Shown: positions 51,592 to 59,525, counted from the stretch's first letter. The stretch is 64,000 bases of DNA from Rhizorhabdus dicambivorans (GCF_002355275.1 NZ_CP023449.1:3140001-3204000), one strand, 5' to 3'. Numbers and translations are program-made. Notes: generated from the sequence alone by a model not told the origin.

Positions 51592-52433
51592 GCCGCCACC
51601 TTCGGCCTATGGGGCTTGGCGATGTCGCGGGCGATCTGCAACTCGTCGAGCAGTTCGGCGAGCGGCGGGATATCGTCGTCGCGTTCGATCATGGTGGGCA
51701 CCGGGCCGACCCGCCCGATCGCCTCCTCATAGAGCGCCCAGACCGGGGGCGGCACCGGCTTGTCATGGGTATCGATCAGCAGCTTGCGGCCCTGACTGTG
51801 GCCGGCGAGGTGTATCTGGCCGACCCGATCGGCGGGCACCCCCGCCAGATAGTCGCGCGGATCGAAGCCGTGGTTCGAACCGCTGACATAGATGTTGTTG
51901 ACGTCGAGCAGCAGCCCACAGCCGGTGCGGGCGCACATCGCATCAAGGAATTCCCATTCGGTCATCGGGCAATCGTCGAACGCGACATAGCTCGACGGAT
52001 TCTCGATCAGCATCGCCCGGCCCAGCACGTCCTGGGCGATGGCGATGTTGGCGCAGACCATGTCCAGCGCTTCCTCGGTATAGGGCAGCGGCAGCAGGTC
52101 GTGCGAATTGAAGCCCTCGATCCGCGTCCAGCAGAGATGATCGGAGACGACCATCGGCTCGATCTCGTCGACCAGCGCGCGCAGCCGCGCCAGATAGTCG
52201 CGGTCGACGCCATCGGCCGATCCCACCGACATCGATACGCCGTGCAGCGCCACCGGATGCCGCTCGCGCACCTGGCGCAGTGTGTGACGCGGGCGGCCGC
52301 CCGGCACCATGAAATTCTCGGAGATGACCTCGACGAAATCGACCGCGACGGGCGCGTCGCCATCGAGGAAGTCGGCATAATGCGGCTTGCGCAGGCCGAG
52401 GCCGAAAGTTGGGCCGATGCTGGGAACGGGCAT
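51588..52433 (-). CDS. bufB: BufB-type multinuclear iron oxidase (MNIO, DUF692)
   Basis: A 281-residue TIM-barrel enzyme of the MNIO family. Marks: GLGLRKPHYADFLDG, DFVEVISENFM, ALHGVSMSVGSADGVDRDYL, VSDHLCWTRIEGFNSHDLLPLPYTEEAL, LIENPSSYV, GCGLLLDVNNIYVS and QIHLAGHSQG, containing the His, Asp and Glu ligands for two or three iron atoms. MNIOs oxidise cysteine residues in bufferin precursors to thiooxazole-type copper ligands. ATG 52433; the upstream bufA1 gene encodes the probable substrate. Confidence 0.92.
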   Translation of the reverse strand: MPVPSIGPTFGLGLRKPHYADFLDGDAPVAVDFVEVISENFMVPGGRPRHTLRQVRERHPVALHGVSMSVGSADGVDRDYLARLRALVDEIEPMVVSDHLCWTRIEGFNSHDLLPLPYTEEALDMVCANIAIAQDVLGRAMLIENPSSYVAFDDCPMTEWEFLDAMCARTGCGLLLDVNNIYVSGSNHGFDPRDYLAGVPADRVGQIHLAGHSQGRKLLIDTHDKPVPPPVWALYEEAIGRVGPVPTMIERDDDIPPLAELLDELQIARDIAKPHRPKVAA

Positions 52434-52453
52434 GGCTGCCTCGCGAACAAGAG

Positions 52454-52489
52454 CCCCGGCCGGGCGCAAAAGGGCGCGCGCGGCCGGGG
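52454..52489 (-). terminator. Intercistronic hairpin between bufA1 and bufB
   Basis: CCCCGGCC (52454-52461) pairs with GGCCGGGG (52482-52489), enclosing a further GGGCGC/GCGCGC-type stem. There is no long T-run. It probably attenuates transcription or protects bufA1 mRNA, giving more precursor than enzyme. Confidence 0.6.
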
Positions 52490-52496
52490 ATAGGGA

Positions 52497-52766
52497 TTAC
52501 TTCTTGGCTTCGGTCGTGGTGCCGCCGGCGGCGGTGCAGGCCTCGGCGGTCATTTCCTTGAAGCCATGGCCCTTGCAGGCGTTCTGGCCCTTGCAGGCAT
52601 GCTCGGCAGTCTTGCAGTCCGAGCTGCCCTTGCAGCTGTTCACGCCATAGCAGTGGACCTTGGCGTCCTTGCCCGAATCGGCGATCGCGGGCGCGGCGCC
52701 GATCGCGGCGATCGCGATGAGGGCGGCCGAGGCGGCGGCGCTGACGCCGGTCTTTACGGTGATCAT
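52497..52766 (-). CDS. bufA1: Bufferin precursor, BufA1 type (Cys-rich metallophore)
   Basis: An 89-residue exported peptide, signal [19 protein letters not shown] (about 12-30). The mature part carries six cysteines, C39, C45, C51, C58, C64 and C77, in [27 protein letters not shown] and EACTAAGG, the layout of DUF2282 bufferin precursors. After modification by BufB/BufC it is expected to chelate copper in the periplasm. Start ATG 52766. A SigF-type promoter (52812-52838) precedes it and a hairpin follows it. Confidence 0.9.
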   Translation of the reverse strand: MITVKTGVSAAASAALIAIAAIGAAPAIADSGKDAKVHCYGVNSCKGSSDCKTAEHACKGQNACKGHGFKEMTAEACTAAGGTTTEAKK

Positions 52767-52811
52767 GGTGACAATCTCCCCTAGGGTTCTGCCGGAGGTG
52801 GCTCCCACAAC

Positions 52812-52838
52812 TACGGTGGGAAGCCCGGCCGGGTTACA
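52812..52838 (-). promoter_or_regulatory. SigF-type promoter of bufA1-bufB-bufC
   Basis: Read on the minus strand: TGTAACC, 16 bases, CGTA, 46 bases before the bufA1 ATG. Spacing is identical and the second element differs at one base from the CGAA seen before sigF and bufA2. Confidence 0.7.
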
Positions 52839-52868
52839 GTGCCACCGAAATATTTCACCCCCGCTAAA

Positions 52869-53513
52869 TTACCAACGCAGCAGGCGCGGCCCGACCAGGG
52901 CACCGATCGCCGCCATCGCGGCGATGCCCAGCGAATACCAGGTCAGCACGAACATCGCCGAGGTTTCGGGGCAGTGCAGGCAATAGAGCGTCGCCGCGCA
53001 GGCCCCCGCCGCGAGCCCAGCCGCCGCGCCTGCGGCGCGCAGCCGGGTCGGTGCCAGCCGGCGATAGGCCCAGAGCAGGCCGATGAAGATCGGGATCGAC
53101 AGGCGCAGCACGATCCACGGGCACTGCTTCCAGCTCCGCCCCAGCCACATGGCGAACCACTGGTCGGAAGGCGTCCGCGCCATTTCGACCAGCCCGATCG
53201 CGGCGAGCAGCAGCACCGGCAGGCCGAGCAGCCACAGGCCGCGCAGCGGCACCGGCTCGGGCCGGGCGAGCTGGATCGCCGCGGACACCGCGACGGTGCC
53301 GAGCGAAGCGGTGTAGATCCACTTCATCCAGAAGGTGTAGCCGCGCATCGCCACGTCGAAATCGGGCCGGAAGCCCAGCCACCAGCCGATCAGCGCGACG
53401 GTCGCCGCGCCGCCCACGCCCAGGCCGGCGGCGATGCGCAGGCCGACGGCGTTGCGCGGCACCGGCCGGAGATCGGCGGCGAGCGAGCGGATCAGGGCAT
53501 CGCTGTCCATCAT
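52869..53513 (-). CDS. nrsF: NrsF-type membrane anti-sigma factor (DUF1109)
   Basis: A 214-residue inner-membrane protein with six hydrophobic segments and a short cytoplasmic N-terminus (DALIRSLAADLRPVPRNAVG) that should hold SigF. Cys131 (SWKQCPW) and Cys181 (YCLHCPE) stand near the periplasmic side; I recall cysteines at these two positions being reported as necessary for metal sensing by the Caulobacter protein. The start overlaps the sigF stop (ATGA), so sigma and anti-sigma are made together. Confidence 0.88.
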   Translation of the reverse strand: MMDSDALIRSLAADLRPVPRNAVGLRIAAGLGVGGAATVALIGWWLGFRPDFDVAMRGYTFWMKWIYTASLGTVAVSAAIQLARPEPVPLRGLWLLGLPVLLLAAIGLVEMARTPSDQWFAMWLGRSWKQCPWIVLRLSIPIFIGLLWAYRRLAPTRLRAAGAAAGLAAGACAATLYCLHCPETSAMFVLTWYSLGIAAMAAIGALVGPRLLRW

Positions 53514-54046
53514 GCCTGCCCCCGCACCCGCGCGTTGAGCGCCTTAAGCCCGCGATGGACCGATACCTTGACGTCGGACTCGCCGATCCCTGCGCTCGAC
53601 GCCGCCTCGGCGATGCTGAGCCCGTCGAGCCGCGTGTCGCGTATCGCATCGGCCTGCTTGCGCGGCAGGGTGTCGAGCAGGCGGGCGACGTCCATCCGGG
53701 CGATGCTGGCGTCCTCAAACCCTTCGCAGGCGAGGATATCGGCAAGGTCCTCGATCGGGCAGGCCTGCCGCCGCCGCCGGAAATGATCGATCATCTTGTA
53801 GCGGGCAATCGCGAACAGCCACACCGCGAAGGGGCGTTCGGGATCATAGGTGGCACGCCGCGTGTGGACGGCGATCAATGTTTCCTGCACGAGGTCCTCG
53901 ACATCCTCGGCGGCGTCGCGCACGCGCCGCCGATAAAAAGCCTGGAGCAGCGGTACGAGCGCCGAGAGCAGCGTGGCATGGGCACCGGCGTCGCCCTTCA
54001 GGCCGCCGATCATCCAGGCTCGCAACTGATCCTCGCTTGCTCGCAT
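53510..54046 (-). CDS. sigF: ECF16-type sigma factor SigF
   Basis: A 178-residue ECF sigma factor. Region 2: ALVPLLQAFYRRRVRDAAEDVEDLVQETLIAVHTRRATYDPERPFAVWLFAIARYKMIDHFRRRR; region 4: LPRKQADAIRDTRLDGLSIAEAASSAGIGESDVKVSVHRGLKALN. It is paired with a DUF1109 anti-sigma and surrounded by bufferin genes, the conserved setting of the metal-responsive SigF of Caulobacter. ATG 54046 follows AGGGGAG; a longer in-frame extension is not credible. It has its own SigF-type promoter, so it is likely self-activating. Confidence 0.92.
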   Translation of the reverse strand: MRASEDQLRAWMIGGLKGDAGAHATLLSALVPLLQAFYRRRVRDAAEDVEDLVQETLIAVHTRRATYDPERPFAVWLFAIARYKMIDHFRRRRQACPIEDLADILACEGFEDASIARMDVARLLDTLPRKQADAIRDTRLDGLSIAEAASSAGIGESDVKVSVHRGLKALNARVRGQA

Positions 54047-54067
54047 ATGCGCTCCCCTGGACACGCA

Positions 54068-54094
54068 TTCGGCAGAACCGTGCACGAGGTTACA
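54068..54094 (-). promoter_or_regulatory. SigF-type promoter of sigF-nrsF
   Basis: On the minus strand: TGTAACC, 16 bases, CGAA, with the CGAA 22 bases before the sigF ATG. It is identical in sequence and spacing to the site at 26724-26750. Confidence 0.78.
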
Positions 54095-54137
54095 CAAGGA
54101 TCGATGACGGCGGAAAAATAAATTTCGCCGCCCCGCC

Positions 54138-54164
54138 TGTAACGATCTCCGCCGCCGGCCCGAA
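54138..54164 (+). promoter_or_regulatory. SigF-type promoter of the second bufferin gene
   Basis: TGTAACG, 16 bases, CGAA on the plus strand, about 69 bases before the bufferin ATG at 54233. It is back to back with the sigF promoter, 43 bases away. Confidence 0.75.
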
Positions 54165-54232
54165 CTTCCCGCCGTGACCCTGGCGCATCCCCTTCTGCCA
54201 GGTCGCGACACGCTTTCGAACAGGAGACCGAG

Positions 54233-54511
54233 ATGACCACCACCACCCATGCCGCCATCGCCGCCAGCCTGGCGCTGGCCTTCGCCACCGGCGCCGCCCA
54301 TGCCGCCGACGACGCGGCCAAGAAGACCGAGAAATGCTATGGCGTCGCGCTCGCCGGCAAGAATGACTGCGCCGCGGGCGCGGGCACCAGCTGCGCCGGC
54401 ACCTCCAAGGTCGATTATCAGGGCAACAGCTGGAAGCTGGTCCCCGCCGGCACCTGCACCAAGACCAAGACTCCCAAGGGTTTCGGATCGCTCACCCCCA
54501 AGAAGGCCTGA
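54233..54511 (+). CDS. Bufferin-family precursor, BufA2 type
   Basis: A 92-residue exported Cys-containing peptide of DUF2282 type: signal [17 protein letters not shown], then [25 protein letters not shown] and VPAGTC with cysteines C35, C46, C54 and C75. This is the four-cysteine variant, distinct from the six-cysteine one at 52497. It lacks its own adjacent bufB and bufC genes; the enzymes on the other strand might serve both. ATG 54233 follows CAGGAGA. Confidence 0.9.
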   Translation: MTTTTHAAIAASLALAFATGAAHAADDAAKKTEKCYGVALAGKNDCAAGAGTSCAGTSKVDYQGNSWKLVPAGTCTKTKTPKGFGSLTPKKA

Positions 54512-54519
54512 CGCCCGTC

Positions 54520-54552
54520 CCCGCGCGGCCCGGCAGGACCGGTCCGCGCGGG
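54520..54552 (+). terminator. Hairpin between bufA2-type gene and doxX
   Basis: CCCGCGCGG (54520-54528) and CCGCGCGGG (54544-54552), a nine-pair stem with a 15-base loop, nine bases after the bufferin stop. There is no T-run. It probably reduces read-through into doxX, mirroring the hairpin after bufA1. Confidence 0.6.
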
Positions 54553-54572
54553 CGACGCACCGGAGAGATGCC

Positions 54573-55028
54573 ATGTCCGCCCTGCTTCCACTCTACCGCC
54601 GCGCGACGCGGCTGGCCGAAAGGCTGCTGCCCGACGCGCTGCTGCTGCTCGTCGCCCGCGTCGGCGTCGCTTCGATCTTCTTCCTGTCGGGCCGTACCAA
54701 GGTCGACGGCCTGCTGACGATCACCGACACCACCTATGAACTGTTCCGCACCGAATATGCCCTCCCCTTCGCGCCGCCCGAGATCGCGGCGCATGCGGCG
54801 ACCTATTCGGAGCATTTCTTCCCGATCCTGCTGGTGCTGGGCCTGGCGACGCGTCCGGCGGCGCTGGCGCTGCTCGGCATGACGACGGTGATCGAAATCT
54901 GCGTCTATCCCGACGCCTGGCCCACCCATCTGAGCTGGGCAGGGCTGCTGCTGCCGCTGATCGCCAAGGGCGGCGGCGCCTGGTCGCTCGACCGGCTGAT
55001 CAGGCGCGCCGCGAAGGCGGAGGACTGA
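54573..55028 (+). CDS. DoxX family membrane protein
   Basis: A 151-residue protein with four hydrophobic segments: [63 protein letters not shown] and [16 protein letters not shown]. DoxX proteins are small quinone-linked membrane proteins that accompany bufferin genes (often of BufA2 operons) and oxidoreductases. Start ATG 54573 after GGAGAG; four bases before the NDH-2 gene. Confidence 0.88.
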   Translation: MSALLPLYRRATRLAERLLPDALLLLVARVGVASIFFLSGRTKVDGLLTITDTTYELFRTEYALPFAPPEIAAHAATYSEHFFPILLVLGLATRPAALALLGMTTVIEICVYPDAWPTHLSWAGLLLPLIAKGGGAWSLDRLIRRAAKAED

Positions 55029-55032
55029 CGCC

Positions 55033-56313
55033 ATGGCCGCGCCCGTCCCCGCCCGCCCGCGCCCCCGGGTCGTCATCGTCGGGGCGGGCTTCGCCGGCCT
55101 GTCAGCGGCGCGCGAGCTCGCCCGCCACGATGTCGACATCGTGCTGATCGACAAGCAGAACCACCATCTGTTCCAGCCGCTGCTCTATCAGGTGGCGACC
55201 GCCGGCCTGTCCCCCGCCGACATCGCCCAGCCGATCCGCTCGATCGTGCGCCGGCAGCCGCGCACCCAGGTGCTGCTCGACAGCGTCGACGGTGTCGACA
55301 AGGCGGCACGGCAGGTCCGCCTCGCCAGCGGGGCGGCGCTGGATTATGACGCGCTGATCGTCGCGACCGGCGCGCGGCACAGCTATTTCGGCGCGAGCTG
55401 GGCCGATCGCGCGCCCGGCATCAAGACCATCGACGATGCGATCAGCGTGCGCCGCACGATCCTACTGGCGCTCGAGAAGGCCGAGACGAGCCGCCAGGAG
55501 CATCTGGCCGAGCGCGCCGAATATCTGACCTTCGTGGTCGTCGGCGGCGGCCCGACCGGCGTGGAGATGGCGGGCGCCATCGCCGAACTGACCCGCGCGG
55601 CGGCGGAGGCCGAGTTCCCGCACATCACCCGCCATTGCGTGCGGATCATCCTGGTCCAGTCCGAGCAACGGCTGCTGCCGAGCTTCCCGCCATCGCTGGG
55701 CGCCGCGGCGCAACGCGCGCTCGAAGGCCTCGGCGTCCAGGTCCGGCTGGGCAGCCGGGTGACGGCGATCGACGACGACGGCGTCATCATCGCCGACCAG
55801 CGGATCGCCGCGAGCACGGTGGTCTGGGCGGCCGGGGTGCGCGCCTCGCCGGCGGCGGGCTGGCTCGACGCCGCAGCCGACCGCGCCGGCCGGGTGATCG
55901 TCGGCGGCGACCTGGCGGTGCCCGGCGATCCGCATATCTTCGTGATCGGCGACACCGCCGCCGTGGTCGATGCCAGCGGCAAGCCGGTGCCGGGCATCGC
56001 GCCGGCCGCCAAGCAGATGGGCCGCCACGCCGCGCGCACCGCGCTGGCCAGGCTGCGCGGCGCCGCCGGCCCCGGGGCATTCCGCTATCGCAGCTTCGGC
56101 AATCTGGCGACGATCGGGCGCAAATGCGCGGTGGTCGATTTCGGCTGGCTGAGGCTGTCAGGCCTGCTTGCCTGGCTGCTCTGGTCGGCGGCGCACATCT
56201 ATTTCCTGATCGGCTTCCGCAATCGCCTGATCGTCTGCGCCAACTGGGCGTGGAACTATATCACTTTCGATCGCGGCGCGCGGCTGATTACCGGCATCGA
56301 CCGGACCATGTAG
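55033..56313 (+). CDS. Type II NADH:quinone oxidoreductase (NDH-2 family)
   Basis: A 426-residue flavoprotein. The FAD site is VVIVGAGFAGLSAARELARHDVDIVLIDKQNHHLFQPLLYQVATAGL (about 13-60), the NADH site VVVGGGPTGVEMAGAIAEL near 170-190, then WAAGVRASPAAGWL, VIGDTAAV and a C-terminal membrane-anchoring region (LSGLLAWLLWSAAHIYFLIGFRNRLIVCANWAWNYITFDRGARL). It passes electrons from NADH to quinone without pumping protons. It shares the SigF-driven plus-strand unit with the bufferin and DoxX genes. Confidence 0.92.
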   Translation: MAAPVPARPRPRVVIVGAGFAGLSAARELARHDVDIVLIDKQNHHLFQPLLYQVATAGLSPADIAQPIRSIVRRQPRTQVLLDSVDGVDKAARQVRLASGAALDYDALIVATGARHSYFGASWADRAPGIKTIDDAISVRRTILLALEKAETSRQEHLAERAEYLTFVVVGGGPTGVEMAGAIAELTRAAAEAEFPHITRHCVRIILVQSEQRLLPSFPPSLGAAAQRALEGLGVQVRLGSRVTAIDDDGVIIADQRIAASTVVWAAGVRASPAAGWLDAAADRAGRVIVGGDLAVPGDPHIFVIGDTAAVVDASGKPVPGIAPAAKQMGRHAARTALARLRGAAGPGAFRYRSFGNLATIGRKCAVVDFGWLRLSGLLAWLLWSAAHIYFLIGFRNRLIVCANWAWNYITFDRGARLITGIDRTM

Positions 56314-56349
56314 CGCAGGGGCGGCGCCCGGGCACCGCCCCTGATTTGT

Positions 56350-56505
56350 TCATATCCTGCCGAGCAGGACCAGGATCAGCAGGATGACGACGATGAGGCC
56401 GAGGCCCCCCGACGGGCCGTAGCCCCAGCTGCGGCTGTAGCCCCAAGTCGGCAGCGCGCCGACCAGCAGCAGGATCAGGACGATCAAAAGAATGGTTCCG
56501 AGCAT
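56350..56505 (-). CDS. DUF3309 small membrane protein
   Basis: A 51-residue peptide with two hydrophobic stretches separated by a Gly/Trp/Tyr-rich loop (LGTILLIVLILLLVGALPTW, SRSWGYGPSGG, LGLIVVILLILVLLGRI). It is a full match to the DUF3309 pattern. These peptides are commonly part of the alphaproteobacterial general stress regulon, and a GGAAC-N17-GTT promoter stands just upstream. Too short for most gene finders but well supported. Confidence 0.88.
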   Translation of the reverse strand: MLGTILLIVLILLLVGALPTWGYSRSWGYGPSGGLGLIVVILLILVLLGRI

Positions 56506-56533
56506 GTGCAACTCCCTGTTTGGGTCGTTACGT

Positions 56534-56558
56534 AACAAATGATGGCTGCCCCCGTTCC
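56534..56558 (-). promoter_or_regulatory. EcfG-type general stress promoter of the DUF3309 gene
   Basis: On the minus strand: GGAAC (56558-56554), 17 bases, GTT (56536-56534), about 29 bases before the ATG at 56505. This matches the EcfG pattern GGAAC-N16/17-GTT of alphaproteobacteria, although the base before GTT is T rather than the preferred C. Confidence 0.65.
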
Positions 56559-56634
56559 GCGTGGAACCGCGATCAGGGCCGGCCCGTAATGGATATATTA
56601 GGAAGTTTGCTGCACCACATTCGGCTGGACACCA

Positions 56635-57045
56635 GTGGGAAGCTTGAAATTGCGCGGATTGCAGAGCGAAATCCATGGCGATCGCCGCCCGCTCGTCCTC
56701 ATCGTCGAGGATGAGCATTTCGTGCGGATGATGGCGGTGGATGCGCTGCAGGACGCCGGCTATGCGACGATCGAGGCCGAGGACGGGGATCGCGCGCTGA
56801 CCCTGCTGGACGAGCGGGACGACATCGAACTGGTCTTCACCGACATCCGCATGCCGGGCCAGATCGACGGCCTCGATCTCGCCCGCCGCATCCAGAGCTT
56901 CCGCCCCCGCACCCCGGTCGTGCTGACATCGGGCCATATGTTCGAGGGCGATCGGGATATTCCGGCCTCCACGCCCTTCCTGCAGAAGCCTTATCGGGCT
57001 GCGGCGCTGATCGGCCAGCTCGACAGGATTTTCGGCCGCGCCTGA
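56635..57045 (+). CDS. Single-domain response regulator
   Basis: About 136 residues. The receiver fold shows the acidic pair VEDEHFV near 24-30, the phospho-acceptor Asp in LVFTDIRMPG near 69, the switch Thr/Ser in VVLTSGHM, and the conserved Lys in PFLQKPYRAA. No output domain is present, so it acts as a phosphate shuttle or through protein contacts; HWE-type kinases often use such receivers. GTG 56635 is a provisional start; TTG 56644 also fits and neither has a strong ribosome site. Confidence 0.8.
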   Translation: MGSLKLRGLQSEIHGDRRPLVLIVEDEHFVRMMAVDALQDAGYATIEAEDGDRALTLLDERDDIELVFTDIRMPGQIDGLDLARRIQSFRPRTPVVLTSGHMFEGDRDIPASTPFLQKPYRAAALIGQLDRIFGRA

Positions 57046-57076
57046 ACCGCGCGGGCGTTTGCGGCGTTGAACCGGC

Positions 57077-57316
57077 ATGACAACGACGATCGAGGAGGGC
57101 CGCAGGCTGGTGGATGCGATGCGCGACGCGGCCCGCCGGCATGCGTCGCACTGGGAGGCTCTGGTCCCCGACGCGAGCACGGTGAACGCCGCCGCCGAGG
57201 AGGCTGAGGAAACCGCCTATGCGGAGATGGCGCTGGCGAAGCGGGCGCTGCGCGATCATATCTGCGCCACCTATGGGATCACCCCGCGCGAGTTGAGCAG
57301 CCTGGCGATACCCTGA
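57077..57316 (+). CDS. Small hypothetical protein
   Basis: A 79-residue acidic helical protein (EEGRRLVDAMRDAARRHASHWEALVP, AAEEAEETAYAEMALAKRALRDHICATYG). No family recognised. It sits 31 bases after the response regulator and 22 before the HNH gene on the same strand, and its codon use matches its neighbours. Confidence 0.6.
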   Translation: MTTTIEEGRRLVDAMRDAARRHASHWEALVPDASTVNAAAEEAEETAYAEMALAKRALRDHICATYGITPRELSSLAIP

Positions 57317-57338
57317 GCTGAAAAGGGAGCGCGATCCG

Positions 57339-57614
57339 ATGGAAGATGGCTGCTGGCTCTGCGGCCGCCCGCTCGGCCGGCGGATCGAATGGCACCATCC
57401 GGTTCCGAAAAGCCGGGGCGGCCGCGAGACGGTGGCGGTCCATCCGATCTGCCACCGCACCATCCACGCCCATCTGGACAATGCCCAGCTGGCGCGCCTT
57501 CCCACCGGGCCGCACGCCCTGCGCGACCGGCCCGACATCGCCCGTTTCCTCGCCTGGGTCGCGGACAAGCCGCCCGATTTCCACGCCCCCACCCATGGCG
57601 CGCGCCGACGCTAG
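57339..57614 (+). CDS. HNH nuclease-like protein
   Basis: A 91-residue single HNH domain: zinc pair C5xxC8, catalytic region EWHHPVPKSRGG (H19, H20), second zinc side CHRTIH (C38, H39, H43). This is the treble-clef fold of HNH endonucleases. Unlike phage or restriction-linked HNH proteins it has no partner here and may act on structured or damaged DNA; the role is unknown. ATG 57339 follows AAGGGAG. Confidence 0.82.
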   Translation: MEDGCWLCGRPLGRRIEWHHPVPKSRGGRETVAVHPICHRTIHAHLDNAQLARLPTGPHALRDRPDIARFLAWVADKPPDFHAPTHGARRR

Positions 57615-57928
57615 ACCGGCTCGATCCCACGCCCCGAAACCCCGCCTTATGTGCATGTGCGCACAGAGGAACCACCGCCCCTCAGGATGGTTCTGCACCC
57701 GAGCCGGAAAGCCCCCCTCTACCCTCGGCTCTGGAGAGTGGCGACCCGCCGGAACCACGGCCCGGCGGGTCCCCTTTCGGGCTCGCGATCCCGCCGCAAA
57801 TCAACTATACATGCCCCAGGGCACAATTCCGCGCATATCGGGGGCGGTTTGTGCTTGATCCGTGCCCCGCCCCGCCGTCCTCCAGGGCGGGGCGTCACGG
57901 CGACAGATACATCCAGGGGGTCCCGTTC
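57615..57928. other. Intergenic region before the flavin-binding oxidase
   Basis: No supported gene. It contains GCCCCGCCC (about 57863) and GGGCGGGGC (about 57884) forming a nine-pair hairpin without T-run, and AGGGGG before the next start at 57929. Confidence 0.5.
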
Positions 57929-58582
57929 ATGTCATCCTCGCCGCCGAGCGCGCGGACGCGCGTCAAGCGCGTCCACGAGCGCGCCGCCTATGATCGCGCA
58001 ACGCTCCACGCCGTGCTCGACGCAGGCATGATCTGCCATGTCGGCTACGCCTTCGACGGCTATCCGGTGGTGACGCCGACGCTGTACTGGCGCGAGGGCG
58101 ACGCGATCTACTGGCACGGTTCCAGCGCCAGCCGCGCGCTGAAGGCTAGCCAGGACCTGGAGGTCTGCCTGACCGTCACCCATATCGACGGGCTGGTGCT
58201 GGCCCGATCGGCCTTCCACCATTCGGCCAACTACCGTTCGGCAATGATCTTCGGCACCGCGAGACTCGTGACCGGCGACAGCGAGAAGCTGGCGCGGCTC
58301 AGGGCGATGATGGACACGCTCTATCCCGGACGCTGGGACGCGCTTCGCCCGGTCTCCGAACAGGAGCTGAAGGCGACCCGCATCCTGTGGATGCCGCTCG
58401 ACGAGGCCTCGGTGAAGATCCGCACGGGCGCGCCGATCGACGACGAGGAGGACATGGCCGATAATGTCTGGGCCGGCGTGGTGCCGTTTCGGATCGGCTT
58501 CGACACGCCGGTGCCAGATCCGACGACCGAGGCGGCCGGGCGACAGGCACCGGATGTCACCGATCGGCTGACCACGTCATAA
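57929..58582 (+). CDS. Pyridoxamine 5-phosphate oxidase family protein (NimA-like)
   Basis: A 217-residue flavin-binding split-barrel protein. RVHERAAYDRATLHAVLDAGMICHVGYAFDGYPVVTPTLYWREGDAIYWHGSSASRALK is the FMN/haem-binding pattern of this family, followed by VCLTVTHIDGLVLARSAFHHSANYRSAMIFGTARLV. Related proteins include nitroimidazole reductases and heme-binding forms; the substrate is uncertain. ATG 57929 follows AGGGGG. Its end overlaps the convergent LysR gene by six bases. Confidence 0.85.
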   Translation: MSSSPPSARTRVKRVHERAAYDRATLHAVLDAGMICHVGYAFDGYPVVTPTLYWREGDAIYWHGSSASRALKASQDLEVCLTVTHIDGLVLARSAFHHSANYRSAMIFGTARLVTGDSEKLARLRAMMDTLYPGRWDALRPVSEQELKATRILWMPLDEASVKIRTGAPIDDEEDMADNVWAGVVPFRIGFDTPVPDPTTEAAGRQAPDVTDRLTTS

Positions 58583-59503
58583 CGGCCGGGCCGCGGCGGC
58601 CAGCGGGCCCTGCGCGAAGGTCTCCGTGAGATGATCGATGAACGCCCGCACCCGATGCGGCACCGGCCCGCCCGCCGTGTAGACGGCGTGGATCGGCTCC
58701 AGGTCGCCGGGATTATAGTCTTCGAGCAGCGGAACCAGCCGGCCTGCGGCGATATGCTCGACGACGTGGAACTGGCCGGTCCGCGCGATGCCCACCCCTT
58801 CTATCGCCATCTGGCGCAGCGTGTCTCCGTTGTTGACGAGCAGACGCCCCGACACGGGCTGCTGCACGTCGCGGCCATCGACCCGGAAGGGCCAGCTCGG
58901 GCGATCCCGACGGAAGGTGAAGCTCAGGCATTCATGGCTTTCCAGATCACGGGGCGTGCGCGGCACGCCGCACCGCTCCAGATAGGCCGGCGCGGCGCAG
59001 ACGATCCGGCGACTCTCGCCCAGCTTGCGGGCGATGAGGTTGCTGTCGGGCAGGGTCCCCATCCGGATCGCGATATCGGTGCGCTGGGCGAGAAGATCGA
59101 TGACATCGTCGGTCAGGCTGAAATCCACCCTCAAGCCCGGATGGCGCTCGAGAAAGGCGGGAATGGCCGGCGCGACATACATGCGGCCGAACGGAATGGA
59201 GGCGCTCACCCGCAACCGGCCCCGCACCGTTCCCCCGCCGATCTGCTGGTCGGCATCGTCGATGTCGCGCAGGATACGCAACGCCGCGTGATGATAGGCC
59301 TCCCCTTCCTCGGTGAGGGTCAGCGCGCGGGTGGTGCGCAGCAGCAGGCGCGCGCCGAGCCTATCCTCCAGCCGGGCGATGAGCTTGCTGACGGCAGAGG
59401 GGGTGAGGTCCAGCGTGCGCGCGGCGGCCGAGAAGCCGCCTTCCTGCACGACCCGCGCAAACACTTCCATCTCGCCCGACCGTTCCATCTGGATGCGCGA
59501 CAT
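58577..59503 (-). CDS. LysR family regulator
   Basis: A 308-residue LysR protein of the common DmlR-like type: helix-turn-helix MEVFARVVQEGGFSAAARTLDLTPSAVSKLIARLEDRLGARLLLRTTRAL (about 12-61) and a substrate domain (RLRVSASIPFGRMYVAPAIPAFLERHPGLRVDFSLTDD). Divergent from an SDR gene, which it likely regulates. An ATTTC-N9-GAAAT inverted repeat in the intergenic region (59526-59544) fits a LysR site. Confidence 0.92.
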   Translation of the reverse strand: MSRIQMERSGEMEVFARVVQEGGFSAAARTLDLTPSAVSKLIARLEDRLGARLLLRTTRALTLTEEGEAYHHAALRILRDIDDADQQIGGGTVRGRLRVSASIPFGRMYVAPAIPAFLERHPGLRVDFSLTDDVIDLLAQRTDIAIRMGTLPDSNLIARKLGESRRIVCAAPAYLERCGVPRTPRDLESHECLSFTFRRDRPSWPFRVDGRDVQQPVSGRLLVNNGDTLRQMAIEGVGIARTGQFHVVEHIAAGRLVPLLEDYNPGDLEPIHAVYTAGGPVPHRVRAFIDHLTETFAQGPLAAAARPL

Positions 59504-59525
59504 TGATGAACCCTATTCACAGCTG

